From Lysobacter solisilvae (GTDB taxonomy: Bacteria > Pseudomonadota > Gammaproteobacteria > Xanthomonadales > Xanthomonadaceae), in contig NZ_CP071518.1 of NCBI RefSeq assembly GCF_016613535.2, positions 2,170,001 to 2,234,000 of the forward strand: a stretch of DNA of 64,000 bases, read 5' to 3'. Each line of letters starts with the position of its first letter. Within the stretch, counting starts at the first letter, position 1. This document shows, one piece after another, positions 39,955-50,183 of this stretch. The translations under genes and the position numbers were made by a program. Below the pieces are notes generated by a model. It was not told the DNA's origin and ran no database searches. It saw only the letters and a list, made by a program, of their open reading frames with translations.

Positions 39955-42900
39955 ATGCGAAATTCATGGATGGCAGCCGCGGGCCTGCTGGCGGCTTGTG
40001 CGGCAGCGGCCCTGGTCGGCACGCGCGCAGACTTCCGGCTGCTTCCCGGCCGCCAGGCGGAGAGCCTAGCCGGGAACCTGGCGACCGCCACGCCCAACCC
40101 GCACGACGGCAAGGCCACCCTGCTGGCCCCCGGCACCATCACCACCATCGCCGGGACCGGCGAGATGGGCGACAGCGGCGACGGCGCGGCCGCGACGCTG
40201 GCGCGGATGAGCTTTCCCTACCTGATCGCCGTCCACGCGGGCGGCACGGTGTACTTCGTCGACGGGGTGAGCGCGCGCGTGCGCCGGGTGTCGCCGACGG
40301 GGATCATCACCGCGTTCGCGGGCACGGGCGTCGAGGAATTCGCACCGCGCGGCACCGTGCCCACCGGCGACGGTGGCCCGGCGACGCAGGCGCGCTTCGG
40401 TCGCATCAGCGCCCTGGCCACGGACCTGGCGGGCAACGTCTATATCGCCGACGACCTCAATCGCCGCATCCGTAAGGTCGGCACCGATGGCGTGATCCGC
40501 ACCATCGCCGGCACCGGCGATCCGCAACGGCTGGACCACCCCGCGACCTTCGCCGGCGAAGGCGGGCCCGCCCTCGCCGCCACGTTGTCGGCGCCGGACC
40601 GGATGACCGTGGACGGTGCGGGCAACCTGTTCTTCCACGACCACCTGTACATCCGCCGCATCTCGCCCAACGGGACCCTCGCCACGATCGCCGGCAATGG
40701 CGACTGGCAAGGCGGTGGGGGCGACGGTGGGCCGGCCCGGCAGGCCTCGCTGGACGCCGGTGGCGGGCTGGCGGTGGATGCGGCGGGCAACCTCTTTGTG
40801 GCCGACATCAACGGCTCGCGCGTCCGCTGCATCTCGCCGGACGGCATCATCCGCACCGTGGCCGGCGGCGGCAGCCTGGCCGACGACGCGTGGGCGCTGC
40901 ACGTGGTGCTGGAGCCCAACAACGGCCTGGCCCTGGACGCGCGCGGCCATGTGTTCACCGGGTCCGGGACACTGGTGCAGCGGGTCAACGCCGAAGGCAT
41001 CCTCGACACGGTGGTGGGCCGCAACGTCGGCGAGACTTTGCCCTACGGCGTGGCGGGCTACGGCGGCGACAACGGGCCGGCCACGCTGGCCCTGATCAAT
41101 TCCTCCAACGACCTGGGCACCGACGCCGCCGGCAACCTCTACATCGCCGACACCGGCAACCACCGCATCCGCAAGGTGACTCCCTCGCCGGTGACCCCGA
41201 CCCCCTTCGGCCTGGGCGCCTTCGCACCGGTCGTGGAACTGCCGGCTGGCGGACTCCCGCGCGAAGTGCAGGTGGCCGACGTCAACGGCGATCGCCGGCA
41301 GGACCTGCTGGTGATCGTCGACGCCACGCCTGACGTCACCACCGACGCCGAGGAACTGCACGTGCGCGTCCAGCAGGCCGACGGCACGCTGGCGACCGCG
41401 ACGCGCTATTCCGGCGTGCCGCACGGCACTTCGCTGCTGACCGGCGACTTCAACCGCGATGGCGCACAGGACCTCGTCCTGGGAACCTCGACGACGCTGA
41501 AATTGGCCCTTGGCCGTTCGACCGGTCTGCTGCAGTGGATCACCCTGCCGCGCTGGTCGCAGGGCGACATGAACCCGCCCGTGACCGTCGACAGCAACGC
41601 CGATGGCCTGCTCGACCTGTGCCTGGTCGAGGCCGGCACGGTGGTCTGCCATCGTGGCGATGGCCGCGGCAATTTCGTGCCGGCAGGCGTGATGGCGGGC
41701 AATGTCCCGGTGCGGGGACAGCGGCTGCGCGTGGGCGACTTCAACGGAGACGGCTGGAGCGACCTGGTCACGGAGGAGTCGTCGTGGATCGGCACGCAGC
41801 TCAGCGTCAATCGCGCCGGGCTGTTCTCGTCCACGCAGTACTTCGACGGCGGCGGCCCAGGCGCGGTGGGGGACTGGAATTCGGATGGGCGCGCGGACCT
41901 GCTCTATCGCCGGTACGACTCCCGCACCGGTCAGGCGGTCGGCTACAACCTCTTTCCGCAGACGGCCACCGGCACCATTGGAACCGCCATCGCGGTCGAC
42001 AACGCGCAGGTGGCGGTGACGCTGGCCGCCGCCGATGTCCAGAACGACGGCCTCGACGACCTGCTCACCGTGCACGACCAGGGCCAGGGGCTCGGCCTGA
42101 TGGGGCAGCGCGACGGCGTGCTGCAGCGCGAAGTGCGTTTCCCGATGCCGCCGCTTTCCGGCACCTAGGAGCCGTTCGGACCCGCGCGCCTGGCCGCGGG
42201 CGACATCGATGGCGATGGTTGCGCGGACGCGGTCGTGGCCCAGGGCGGCACGTCGTTGCTGTTCTATCGCGGGCTGGACTGCCGCCCCGTGCAGAAGCCG
42301 CGCGACGTGGATGTCAACGGCCGGGCCGACATCATCTGGCACAACGCCGGCACCGGCATGGCCGAAATGTGGCGCGACGGCCAGGCCACGCAGCGCCGGT
42401 TGCTCAAGCAGATGGCGCCGGGCTGGAACGCCGCCGCCATCGGCCATTTCGATGGCAGCCCCGCCGCCGATGTGCTCTGGCGCGACTCGATCGCCGGCGA
42501 GAACGTGCTGTGGCGCTCGGCCTTCGACTTCGAGACCCTGGAGCTGGGCACCGAGCGCGACCCGAAATGGACGATCGTGGGCAGCGGCGACTTCGACAAC
42601 GACCGCGTCGAGGACGTCTTCTGGCGCCATGCCGGCACCGGCGCCAACGGCGTGTGGTGGGCGGCCAACCGCTACCGTTCGCAGGCGGCGGCGATCGTGC
42701 CGGACCTCAACTGGCAGGTCGTCGGCATCGGTGACTTCACCGGCGATGCCAGGGACGACGTGCTGTGGCGCAATGCCGCCACCGGCGCCAACGACCTGTG
42801 GCCGTCCGCCACCAAGGCCCTGCGCCGCCCCATGACCGGCGTCACCGTGCTCGACTGGAAGGTCGCCGCCGTGGCCGACTTCAATGGCGACCGCATGGCC

Positions 42901-43161
42901 GACATCCTGTGGCGCCATGCGCGCACCGGCGCCAACGTGATCTGGCTGTACGGACGCGCCACGGCCCAGCGCCCGGTCGCCACCGTCGCCGACGTCAACT
43001 GGCAGGTCGCCGGTACCGGCGACTACGACGGCGACGGCAAGGCCGACCTCCTGTGGCGGCACCGTCTCAGCGGTGCCAACGAGGTGTGGGGCGAGGCGAA
43101 CGTGAAGTTCCGCAAGGTGCTGCCGGCGGTGTCCACGGCGTGGACGGTGGTGGGGAGATAG
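39955..43161 (+). pseudogene. exported NHL + FG-GAP repeat protein with the six-repeat module, interrupted by an in-frame TAG
   Basis: About 1068 codons. N-terminal MRNSWMAAAGLLAACAAAAL is a signal or lipoprotein-like anchor. Residues about 60-410 hold NHL-type beta-propeller repeats ('ITTIAGTG...DGG...A.L..P..', YIADTGNHRIRKV). Then come FG-GAP/VCBS-like repeats (VADVNGDRRQDLL, GDFNRDGAQDLV), and from residue about 780 six repeats like those of the peptidases. The frame is broken by TAG at 42166-42168 within CCTAGG: left side ends PMPPLSGT, right side continues EPFGPARLAAGDIDGDG. A TGG (Trp) would read through. As given, the first 737 residues could be made and the six-repeat module would be lost. 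Confidence 0.85.
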
Positions 43162-43446
43162 GGCGGATCCCAGAGACGGATCCGATCCTGTCGCCGGCAG
43201 CGGCGTAGCCGCCGGGGCTTGATACGCGGGGCTCGCGCCCTGCGAGAGCGGCGTGCCCGACAGGGCCCCTGCAACAACCACAGCACCCCGGTGCTGCGGC
43301 TCCGCCGGTCTCAATCCGTGCGATGCCCCCGCGTAATCATTTGCCGAGTCTGGTCCACATGCGTACCATCCGCCGCTGCCCGGGGGGACCATGCCGGGCC
43401 GTCACGATCGAACGCGCCCGCAACGGGCGCATCCACTGGGGAATAC
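43162..43446. other. intergenic region before the RHS genes
   Basis: No gene seen in 285 bp between the NHL protein and the first RHS gene. A short hairpin-like GGATCC...GGATCC stretch lies near 43165-43190, close to the upstream stop. Possible promoter for the RHS pair is not recognisable by eye. Confidence 0.5.
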
Positions 43447-46218
43447 ATGAAGTACTCCATCGCCCGCACGGGCCTGCTGGCGTGCGTGCTGCTTGCCAGC
43501 GTGCAAGCCGTCGCCATCGAACCGTTCCAGGAATACCGCAAGCGTGTCGAGAGTTCGCAGAACATCGCGGCCTTGAAGGACGATCTGTTCGGAGAGTCCG
43601 TCAATCTTTACAACGGGCAGACCTCGTTCTCGAACGTCGATATCAACATTCCGGGCAACAACGCACTGCCGGTTGAATTGAGGCGCCGATTCACCATCCA
43701 GTTGCTGGTGGGCAGCACGTTCGACTCGACTCTCGGCGGGGCAGGCGGTTGGGACATCGATGTACCCTATATCGCCGGCACGTTCGGCCCGGTTTCCGGC
43801 TGGAGCAGCACGCGCTGCTCGGGCAGTTTTGCCCCCACCGTGACGAGCGGCTTCAACCTCACCGAGATCTGGCAGGGCAACTCCATCCACATCCCGGGCG
43901 GCACCGACCGCACCATGTTGGGTTCGGGTGTTCCGTCCGCGGTGTTCACGGAAGGTCCAACCCAGGAGATATCCACGAGCGAACGCGACGCGTTCGCCTG
44001 CACGCCGATGAAGAGCGGGCTGGCCGGCGAGGGCTTCATCATGAAGACCACGTCCGGCGTGAAGTACTTCTTCGACACCGCGGTTACTCGATTCGCGGCC
44101 AAGATGACCCGGCAAGTGGGCGATATATTCGCGGCCCAGACCTCGAGAACCCGCGTGTACGTGCTGGCCAGCAAGGTCGAAGACCGGTTCGGCAATACCG
44201 TCCAGTACACCTACAACGGCAACGGCAACCCGACCCGCATCTGGTCCAGCGACGGCCGCGAGATCGTGCTGACCTATGGCGCCAATGGCGAAGTTGCCAC
44301 TGCGACGGCGCATGGCAAGACTTGGACGTATACCTATGGGACATTCGCAGGCGTCGAGCGCCTGTCGAAGGTGGATCTGCCTGGCGCGTCAACGGGTGAC
44401 TGGACGTTCTCCTATGGTGGCACGCTGTGGGTCAATGACGCGACCTGGGATGGCGGCTCGGACAACCAGTGCATGGAGCAGCCGCCGGCAAGCGACGCGG
44501 ACTTCACCCTGACCGCCAAACATCCCAGCAATGCCGTGGGCACCTTTGTCTTCTCGAATGGGCGTCAGTACCGCTCGGGCGTGCATGTCAGCGAGTGTCT
44601 GCAGCGCGTGACAGTGAACCAGTTCGAGGCGAATACCTACTACTACATCCTTAACACCCCGTACTTCTTTGACGTCATGTCGTTGCGGTCGAAGACCATC
44701 AGCGGTCCGGCCGTGGCGGCGCAGACGTGGGGGTATAACTATGGCGGCTCCGTGCAGCGGATGTGGGGCAGTCGTGCCACCCCGGCTGCCTACCCGTGCC
44801 CGAGCACGAATACGGACTGCGACGTCGAGAAGACGGTAACGGTCACCAATCCGGACCTTACCAAGACCCGCTATCGCTACGGCTTCCTGTACGCCCTCAA
44901 CGAAGGACGCGTGCTGGGCACCGAGACAGTGGATGCGGCCGGCGTGGTCGAACGCTCCGAATCCAATCAGTACATGGCCGAAGCCGAAGTTGCGGGCCAA
45001 GCCTTTGCCGGCACATACGGCGCGAGTTACAGCGGTGACGACCCCTCCACCGCCCGCGTGCGTCCTGTGGTCAAGAAGACCATCGCGCAGGACGGTGTGA
45101 CCTTCACCTCCCAGATCGACAAGGGCTGCGGCGGTGCGGCGGTGTACTGCTTCGACGCGTATGCCCGCCCCAAACAGGAAACCAAGAGCACCCCGCAGGT
45201 GGCGTCCAAGGTCGAAGGCACCGAGTACCACGACGACACCAGTGACTGGGTGCTGGGCCAGATCCGTCGCAGGTTCGTCAACGGCGTGGAGATCGAACGC
45301 ACCGACTACGATCCGGCCACCAACCTGCCGATCCGAATCTACGAATTCAACAAGCTCAAGCAGGCCTTCACGTACAACGCCAACGGCACCTTCGCCACCA
45401 TGTCCGACGGCCGCGACGGCGCCGGCATGGAGACGACGGTCACCATGAGCAACTGGAAGCGTGGTACCCCGCAGACGCTGACCTATCCGGCCACGCCAGA
45501 GGCGCCGACCGGCAGCACCATGTCGGCGGTGGTGAATGACGACGGCACGATTGCCTCGGTCACCGACGAGCTCCAGAGCAAGACCTGCTACGACTACGAT
45601 GAAATGGGTCGCTTGACCGAGATCATCTACCCGTCGGAAACGGCGCCCAACCTCTGCGACACCAGCAAGTGGGCGATGACTACGTTGTCGTTCGTTCCGG
45701 TGGCCACGGCTGAGTACGGACTGCCGGCCAACCATTGGAAGCGCACGGTGAGCACGGGCAACGCTCGCGAGATCACCTACGTCGATGGCTACTGGCGCCC
45801 CGTGGTGCAAGAGAAGTACGACGCGGCCAATGTGGCCGGCACGCGCACCATTACGGTCAAGAAGTACGACCAGGGCAACCAGTTGGTGTTCGACTCCTAT
45901 CCGGTGGCCAGCATCGTGGCGTACACGGACGCGCTGAAGGGCACACACCGCACCTACGACGTACTCGATCGCATCAGGACGGTCGAGCAGGACTCCGAGT
46001 TGGGCACCGCCCGCCTGGTTACGCGGACTGACTACTTGGATGGTTTCAAGAAGCAGGTGACCGACCCGAAGGGCAACGTCACCACGACGAGCTACTTCAC
46101 CATGGGCGAGCCGGACGACTCCAAGCCGGCGCGCATCGAGCACCCGGAAAGTGCGCTGACCGAAATCCTCCACGACGATTTCGGCCGCACCAAGCAGATC
46201 TCGCGGGGGACCCGGTAA
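43447..46218 (+). CDS. exported RHS/YD-repeat protein, N-terminal half of a split cage
   Basis: A 923-residue protein with signal peptide MKYSIARTGLLACVLLASVQ. After an N-terminal domain (AAFGxSVNLYNGQTSF-like: LFGESVNLYNGQTSFSNVDI) come YD/RHS repeats such as VQYTYNGNGNPTRIWSSDGR and CYDYDEMGRLTEIIYPSE. It ends mid-repeat at HDDFGRTKQISRGTR with no RHS core motif and no toxin tail. The next gene starts 3 bp later and continues as RHS repeats after its own signal and inserted domains. RHS repeats form a hollow shell that usually encloses a toxin; here the shell appears to be built from two polypeptides. Confidence 0.88.
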   Translation: MKYSIARTGLLACVLLASVQAVAIEPFQEYRKRVESSQNIAALKDDLFGESVNLYNGQTSFSNVDINIPGNNALPVELRRRFTIQLLVGSTFDSTLGGAGGWDIDVPYIAGTFGPVSGWSSTRCSGSFAPTVTSGFNLTEIWQGNSIHIPGGTDRTMLGSGVPSAVFTEGPTQEISTSERDAFACTPMKSGLAGEGFIMKTTSGVKYFFDTAVTRFAAKMTRQVGDIFAAQTSRTRVYVLASKVEDRFGNTVQYTYNGNGNPTRIWSSDGREIVLTYGANGEVATATAHGKTWTYTYGTFAGVERLSKVDLPGASTGDWTFSYGGTLWVNDATWDGGSDNQCMEQPPASDADFTLTAKHPSNAVGTFVFSNGRQYRSGVHVSECLQRVTVNQFEANTYYYILNTPYFFDVMSLRSKTISGPAVAAQTWGYNYGGSVQRMWGSRATPAAYPCPSTNTDCDVEKTVTVTNPDLTKTRYRYGFLYALNEGRVLGTETVDAAGVVERSESNQYMAEAEVAGQAFAGTYGASYSGDDPSTARVRPVVKKTIAQDGVTFTSQIDKGCGGAAVYCFDAYARPKQETKSTPQVASKVEGTEYHDDTSDWVLGQIRRRFVNGVEIERTDYDPATNLPIRIYEFNKLKQAFTYNANGTFATMSDGRDGAGMETTVTMSNWKRGTPQTLTYPATPEAPTGSTMSAVVNDDGTIASVTDELQSKTCYDYDEMGRLTEIIYPSETAPNLCDTSKWAMTTLSFVPVATAEYGLPANHWKRTVSTGNAREITYVDGYWRPVVQEKYDAANVAGTRTITVKKYDQGNQLVFDSYPVASIVAYTDALKGTHRTYDVLDRIRTVEQDSELGTARLVTRTDYLDGFKKQVTDPKGNVTTTSYFTMGEPDDSKPARIEHPESALTEILHDDFGRTKQISRGTR

Positions 46219-46257
46219 GCCATGGCCGCCACATTGAAATTCAAGGGATTGTCAGTA

Positions 46258-49176
46258 ATGTCTCGTGTCTTCAGCTTTCTGCTCTTGTGCCTGGTGGCAC
46301 CGTGGGCGAACGCCGGCATCCTGGGCTACGTGGATTCCGTGACCCCGTCGGGTACGGGATTCGAGGTCAAGGGTTGGGCGTGCTCCACCGGCGTCTCACA
46401 ATCTATCGCCATCCACTTCTACGTCGGCGGTTCCGCTGGCACCGGCACCGGCGTCGGGTCGGGTACCGCCAACCTGACCAGCGAGGCGGGCATCTCCAGC
46501 GCCTGCCAGACCAGCGGTATCCCCCATCGTTTCAGCATCACGCTGCCCGCCAGCGTCCGCGCGCAGTACGCGAACCAGGCGATCTATGTCCACGGCATCT
46601 CGCCCAACGGCGGGACCAATGACCTGCTCGGCAAGTCGGGCGTGTTCACGGTGCCGGCTCCGGTGAGCGGCATCGTCGGCGTGGTCGAGTCCGCGCCGGT
46701 GTCGGGTTCGGGCTTCCAGGTCACGGGTTGGGCCTGCTCGGGCGGCGTTTCGCAATCGGTCAGTGTCCACGTCTACGTCGGCGGGCCCTCCGGTGTGGGA
46801 ACGGGCGTCGGAAATGGCGTCGCCAACCTGACCGTCGATCCCGCGATCTCGACTGCCTGCCAGACCAGCGGTATTCCACACCGCTTCGCCATCACGCTGC
46901 CGGCGAGCGTTCGCCACGCGCACGCCGGCAAACCGATCTACGTGCACGGCATCTCGCCAAACGGGGGCAGCAACCTGTTGCTGACCGATTCGGGCGCGCT
47001 CAGCGTGCCGGGGCCGCTGTATGTCGCGCGCAAGTACACGTACAACAGCAACAACGAGCTGTGCAAGGTGGTGGAGCCGGAAACCGGCGCCACGCTGCTT
47101 GGGTATGATGGCGCTGGCAACGTTGCATGGTCTGCCTCGGGTCTGCCCGAATCGACCGCGTGCGGCAGCACGGCAGCCAACGCCCGCAAGGCTACACGCA
47201 CTTATGACGCGCGCAGCCGCTTGGTATCGCTGGCGTTCCCCGACGGTCGCGGCAACGTGTCCCACACGTATGTGGCGACCGGCCTGCCCAAGTCACTGGT
47301 GGCGCATAACGACGGCGTCAACAGCAATGTGGTGACCACCGAGTACATCCACAATCGCCGCGGCCTGCTGGAGCTGGAGACGCTGAAGTTCGGCGCGAAC
47401 GCCAGCATCGTCAACTGGCCGATCGACTATGGCTACAACGCCTTGGGTCACCTGCAGGCGCAGCGCTATAACAATGGGCAGCTCGTCGATTTTGCTCCTA
47501 ACGCCCTGGGCCAGGCGACGCAGGTTGGCGCCTACGCTACTGGTGCGTCCTACTATCCCAATGGCGCCCTGAAGCAATTCACCTACGGCAACGGCATCGT
47601 CCACACGCTTACCCAGAATGTGCGTGGTCTACCTGCCCGGAGTTTCGATGCGTACGGCACGACCGAGATTCTCGATGATCGCTATGACTTTGACGGCAAT
47701 GGCAATGTCGCGGCCATCACGGACGGGCTGACCGGATCCAACCAGCGCGGCAACCGCACCATGACCTACGACCGGCTTGACAGGCTGGTTCGTACGGAAT
47801 CGCTGATGTTCGGCACTGCCATGAACAGCGCGGCGACGTTCACCTATGATGCGCTGGACAACCTGACGCGGGTCTTCCGAAATTCCCGGTCCGATCAGGC
47901 AGGGCGGGACTGGAACTACTTCTACGATGGCACGAACCGGTTGACCAGCATCGAACAGTACTCGACTGGCGCAACGGTCACGGGGCTGGACTACGACGAG
48001 CAAGGAAACCTCGAGCAGAAGTCCGTTTCGGAGTCGAACAACCTTCTGTTCGATTTTGACTACGGCAATCGACTGCGCAAAGTCAGCCGCGCCACCGCGA
48101 CCACGCCTGAGGCGATCTCCGCGTACCTGTATGACGGTCTGGGCCGCCGCATCTGGGATAACAATTCGGCCGCAACGGGCAAGGCCGGCAGCAAGTACAG
48201 CCTGTACAGCAAGGATGGTCAGCTTCTGATTGCCTCCGACCTTCGGGCTGGCAAGGCTTTCGAGTACATGTACTTGGCGGGCAGCCTGGTGGCCATCCGT
48301 GAGGCGGTCGGATCGGGTGGTACCTACGTCTACGAGACCAAGTATCAGCACACCGATGCGCTCGGTAGTCCGGTAGCAGTCACCAAGGCCGACAGGGCCC
48401 TTGACGAGCAGCGGACGGAGTACGAGCCGTACGGAAAGGTACTGCAGCCGTTGCCGGTAGAGGATGGGCCCGGCTACACGGGGCATGTGCTGGATGCGGC
48501 AACGGGCATGAACTACATGCAGCAGCGCTACTACGACCCGGCAATCGGATTGTTCCTTAGTGTTGATCCTGTTACCGCTTACGGCGGCGATGTCCGACAC
48601 TTCAATCGGTATGCCTATGCCTACAACAATCCATACCGGTTCACCGACCCGGACGGTCGCGCCGGGATGACGTGGGAGCAGGGCGGGAAGCTCTTGGGTC
48701 GACGCCTGGGGACGGCGGGCCTTCTCTCAGCCGGTGATGGACCGTTGCCCGTGGGGGAAGTGCTGGGTGCCTGCCTTTTGATCTACACTGCTGGAGAGAT
48801 CGGGTACAAGATCTACCAGTCCTCGGAGGAAGCGTCCAACGATGGCGCAGGACAGCCAACGCCTGGGGAGGTGACCACCGGTGCAATTGCTGGACTTCGC
48901 GAAGGCAAGACGCCCGTGCCGGGAACTCCTGGTGAACGCGGTGAACTACAAGGAAACGAGCAGGACGCAGACGGCGATTTCGAGAATCTTGCCAATACCC
49001 CCGGGGCAACTCGTAAGGATGACAACAATATTCGAATGCCCGACGGGAGCAATGTTAACCGGCACAAGAGCACGCGACCGTATCTCGATGGCCCGCCTCA
49101 AGGCACGGTGACGATCAAGCACTATCAGCTTGGATCGAGAATTCCGTCCACTACTGTCCGGTATCCACCTAAATGA
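46258..49176 (+). CDS. RHS-repeat protein with core domain and variable C-terminal tail (candidate toxin)
   Basis: About 972 residues from the ATG at 46258, chosen because it gives the signal peptide MSRVFSFLLLCLVAPWANAG; an ATG at 46222 is also possible. Residues about 20-250 are two copies of one domain (see repeat entry). Then YD repeats (YTYNSNNELCKVVEPETGAT; LLGYDGAGNVAWSASG) lead to the RHS core RYYDPAIGLFLSVDP and NRYAYAYNNPYRFTDPDGRA, after which the tail is variable. The last 150 residues (MTWEQGGKLLGRR ... MPDGSNVNRHKSTRPYLDG ... HYQLGSRIPSTTVRYPPK) match no toxin family I can name. The tail is less GC-rich than the rest. Probably secreted or cell-surface; the next gene is an immunity candidate. 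Confidence 0.87.
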   Translation: MSRVFSFLLLCLVAPWANAGILGYVDSVTPSGTGFEVKGWACSTGVSQSIAIHFYVGGSAGTGTGVGSGTANLTSEAGISSACQTSGIPHRFSITLPASVRAQYANQAIYVHGISPNGGTNDLLGKSGVFTVPAPVSGIVGVVESAPVSGSGFQVTGWACSGGVSQSVSVHVYVGGPSGVGTGVGNGVANLTVDPAISTACQTSGIPHRFAITLPASVRHAHAGKPIYVHGISPNGGSNLLLTDSGALSVPGPLYVARKYTYNSNNELCKVVEPETGATLLGYDGAGNVAWSASGLPESTACGSTAANARKATRTYDARSRLVSLAFPDGRGNVSHTYVATGLPKSLVAHNDGVNSNVVTTEYIHNRRGLLELETLKFGANASIVNWPIDYGYNALGHLQAQRYNNGQLVDFAPNALGQATQVGAYATGASYYPNGALKQFTYGNGIVHTLTQNVRGLPARSFDAYGTTEILDDRYDFDGNGNVAAITDGLTGSNQRGNRTMTYDRLDRLVRTESLMFGTAMNSAATFTYDALDNLTRVFRNSRSDQAGRDWNYFYDGTNRLTSIEQYSTGATVTGLDYDEQGNLEQKSVSESNNLLFDFDYGNRLRKVSRATATTPEAISAYLYDGLGRRIWDNNSAATGKAGSKYSLYSKDGQLLIASDLRAGKAFEYMYLAGSLVAIREAVGSGGTYVYETKYQHTDALGSPVAVTKADRALDEQRTEYEPYGKVLQPLPVEDGPGYTGHVLDAATGMNYMQQRYYDPAIGLFLSVDPVTAYGGDVRHFNRYAYAYNNPYRFTDPDGRAGMTWEQGGKLLGRRLGTAGLLSAGDGPLPVGEVLGACLLIYTAGEIGYKIYQSSEEASNDGAGQPTPGEVTTGAIAGLREGKTPVPGTPGERGELQGNEQDADGDFENLANTPGATRKDDNNIRMPDGSNVNRHKSTRPYLDGPPQGTVTIKHYQLGSRIPSTTVRYPPK
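46315..47015 (+). repeat. tandem duplication of a domain of about 115 residues
   Basis: Copy A begins GILGYVDSVTPSGTGFEVKG and copy B begins GIVGVVESAPVSGSGFQVTG. Both share GWAC, VSQS, VYVGG or FYVGG, CQTSGIPHRF, ITLPASVR and VHGISPNGG. The DNA is also similar between copies, so it is a duplication within the gene. The 'GWA...I.VHVYV' pattern recalls small beta-sandwich repeats of secreted bacterial proteins; that is resemblance, not a family call. Confidence 0.8.
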
Positions 49177-49724
49177 GCAGATTTGCGGCGAGTAGTGATT
49201 CATTCTCGGAGTTTGTAGCCTCTGTCTTCACGCACGCCTTTCCACCTCACCGCCCATTTCTTCGGGACGGTTGGGTCGGCGTGGCGTTTGATAGAAACCG
49301 GCATGAAGAGCTTGCTCCCTGTGATTGGTGGGGAGCGTTGCTATCGTGTTCGAGCCGAGAGCTTCTTGAGCGGACAGTCGTGGTTGCCGAAAGGAGTGAG
49401 CATTCAACGGTGTGTGTGTTGCCGAATTCTCATGCGGCGATCTTCGAGTATCTGGATCGCGATTCAAACTTCCTACGGGATCAGTATCTTGTAGGGGAAA
49501 GTGGGAGCTGGGCTTGCCTGCTTGACCAGGATGTGTCGCTATTCGGGGGGGAAGAGTCCTTCATGACACGGTGTTTTCTGGAAGCTGGAGGCAAGGATCA
49601 CCTGCTTGCTCAGATGAGTTCTGATTTCCTGGGTGACAACGTTTCACTCATGGACTCGGAAGATCCATTCGTGAAGAGCTTTCGTGCGTACTTCCTCGGG
49701 CTGTTAGGGTATCAAGTGAACTGA
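49173..49724 (+). CDS. putative immunity protein for the RHS tail
   Basis: A 183-residue cytosolic-looking protein (MSRFAASSDSFSEFVASVFT; ends FRAYFLGLLGYQVN). Its ATG overlaps the stop of the RHS gene (ATGA), so the pair is translationally coupled, as in polymorphic toxin/immunity pairs. No signal peptide or transmembrane segment. GC content is clearly lower than in the surrounding genes, as is the RHS tail, which suggests that tail and immunity gene were exchanged together. No family is recognised; the immunity role is inferred from position, overlap and composition. Confidence 0.75.
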   Translation: MSRFAASSDSFSEFVASVFTHAFPPHRPFLRDGWVGVAFDRNRHEELAPCDWWGALLSCSSRELLERTVVVAERSEHSTVCVLPNSHAAIFEYLDRDSNFLRDQYLVGESGSWACLLDQDVSLFGGEESFMTRCFLEAGGKDHLLAQMSSDFLGDNVSLMDSEDPFVKSFRAYFLGLLGYQVN

Positions 49725-49758
49725 TCGAGTTAAGGCCCCATTTCCCATGGCGCGCAAG

Positions 49759-49790
49759 AGAAGGCCCTGCATTGCAGGGCCTTCTTGTTT
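49759..49790 (+). terminator. intrinsic terminator of the RHS/immunity operon
   Basis: Stem AAGGCCCTGCA / TGCAGGGCCTT with a one-base loop, then CTTGTTT. It lies about 40 bp after the stop of the immunity candidate. Confidence 0.85.
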
Positions 49791-49870
49791 CTGAAGGTGT
49801 CAATCAACTGCTCCCCTACTTCCGTTCATCAGACTTGTTGCAGAGTCCGCCGCCCCGGATTCCCAGGTTT

Positions 49871-49931
49871 AAGGGGACGGAAGGAACTGAGCCTCCTTTG
49901 CTAGGTCAAAGGGGACGGTCAATGGGGACGG
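49871..49931. repeat. three close copies of GGGGACGG
   Basis: AAGGGGACGG (49871), AAAGGGGACGG (about 49908) and ATGGGGACGG (49922), the last followed by AGGTAATTAAGTCTCCCGTCC. The arrangement resembles a degenerate repeat seen beside REP-associated transposons in Xanthomonads (recollection, not checked). The rest of 49791-50183 (non-coding, more AT-rich than neighbours) shows no gene. Confidence 0.5.
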
Positions 49932-50183
49932 AGGTAATTAAGTCTCCCGTCCTTCCACCGAACAGGCCCGCCATCGTGCGGGCATGGACAGGCCGGCCGA
50001 GAGTGCGAGCCCCGGAACTTCGCGCCTCCGCCATTGAGCGTGACTCATCCGCACCACCCCACCCACAGGCCGCCACCCCCTCCCATTCCCGTTACCTTCT
50101 GAGTCACAGCCGGCCGCGAACCGACCGGCAGTCCGCCGACCGCAGGGTTCCTGCCCAACCGGCGGCCCACAGAAGGAGGCGCC

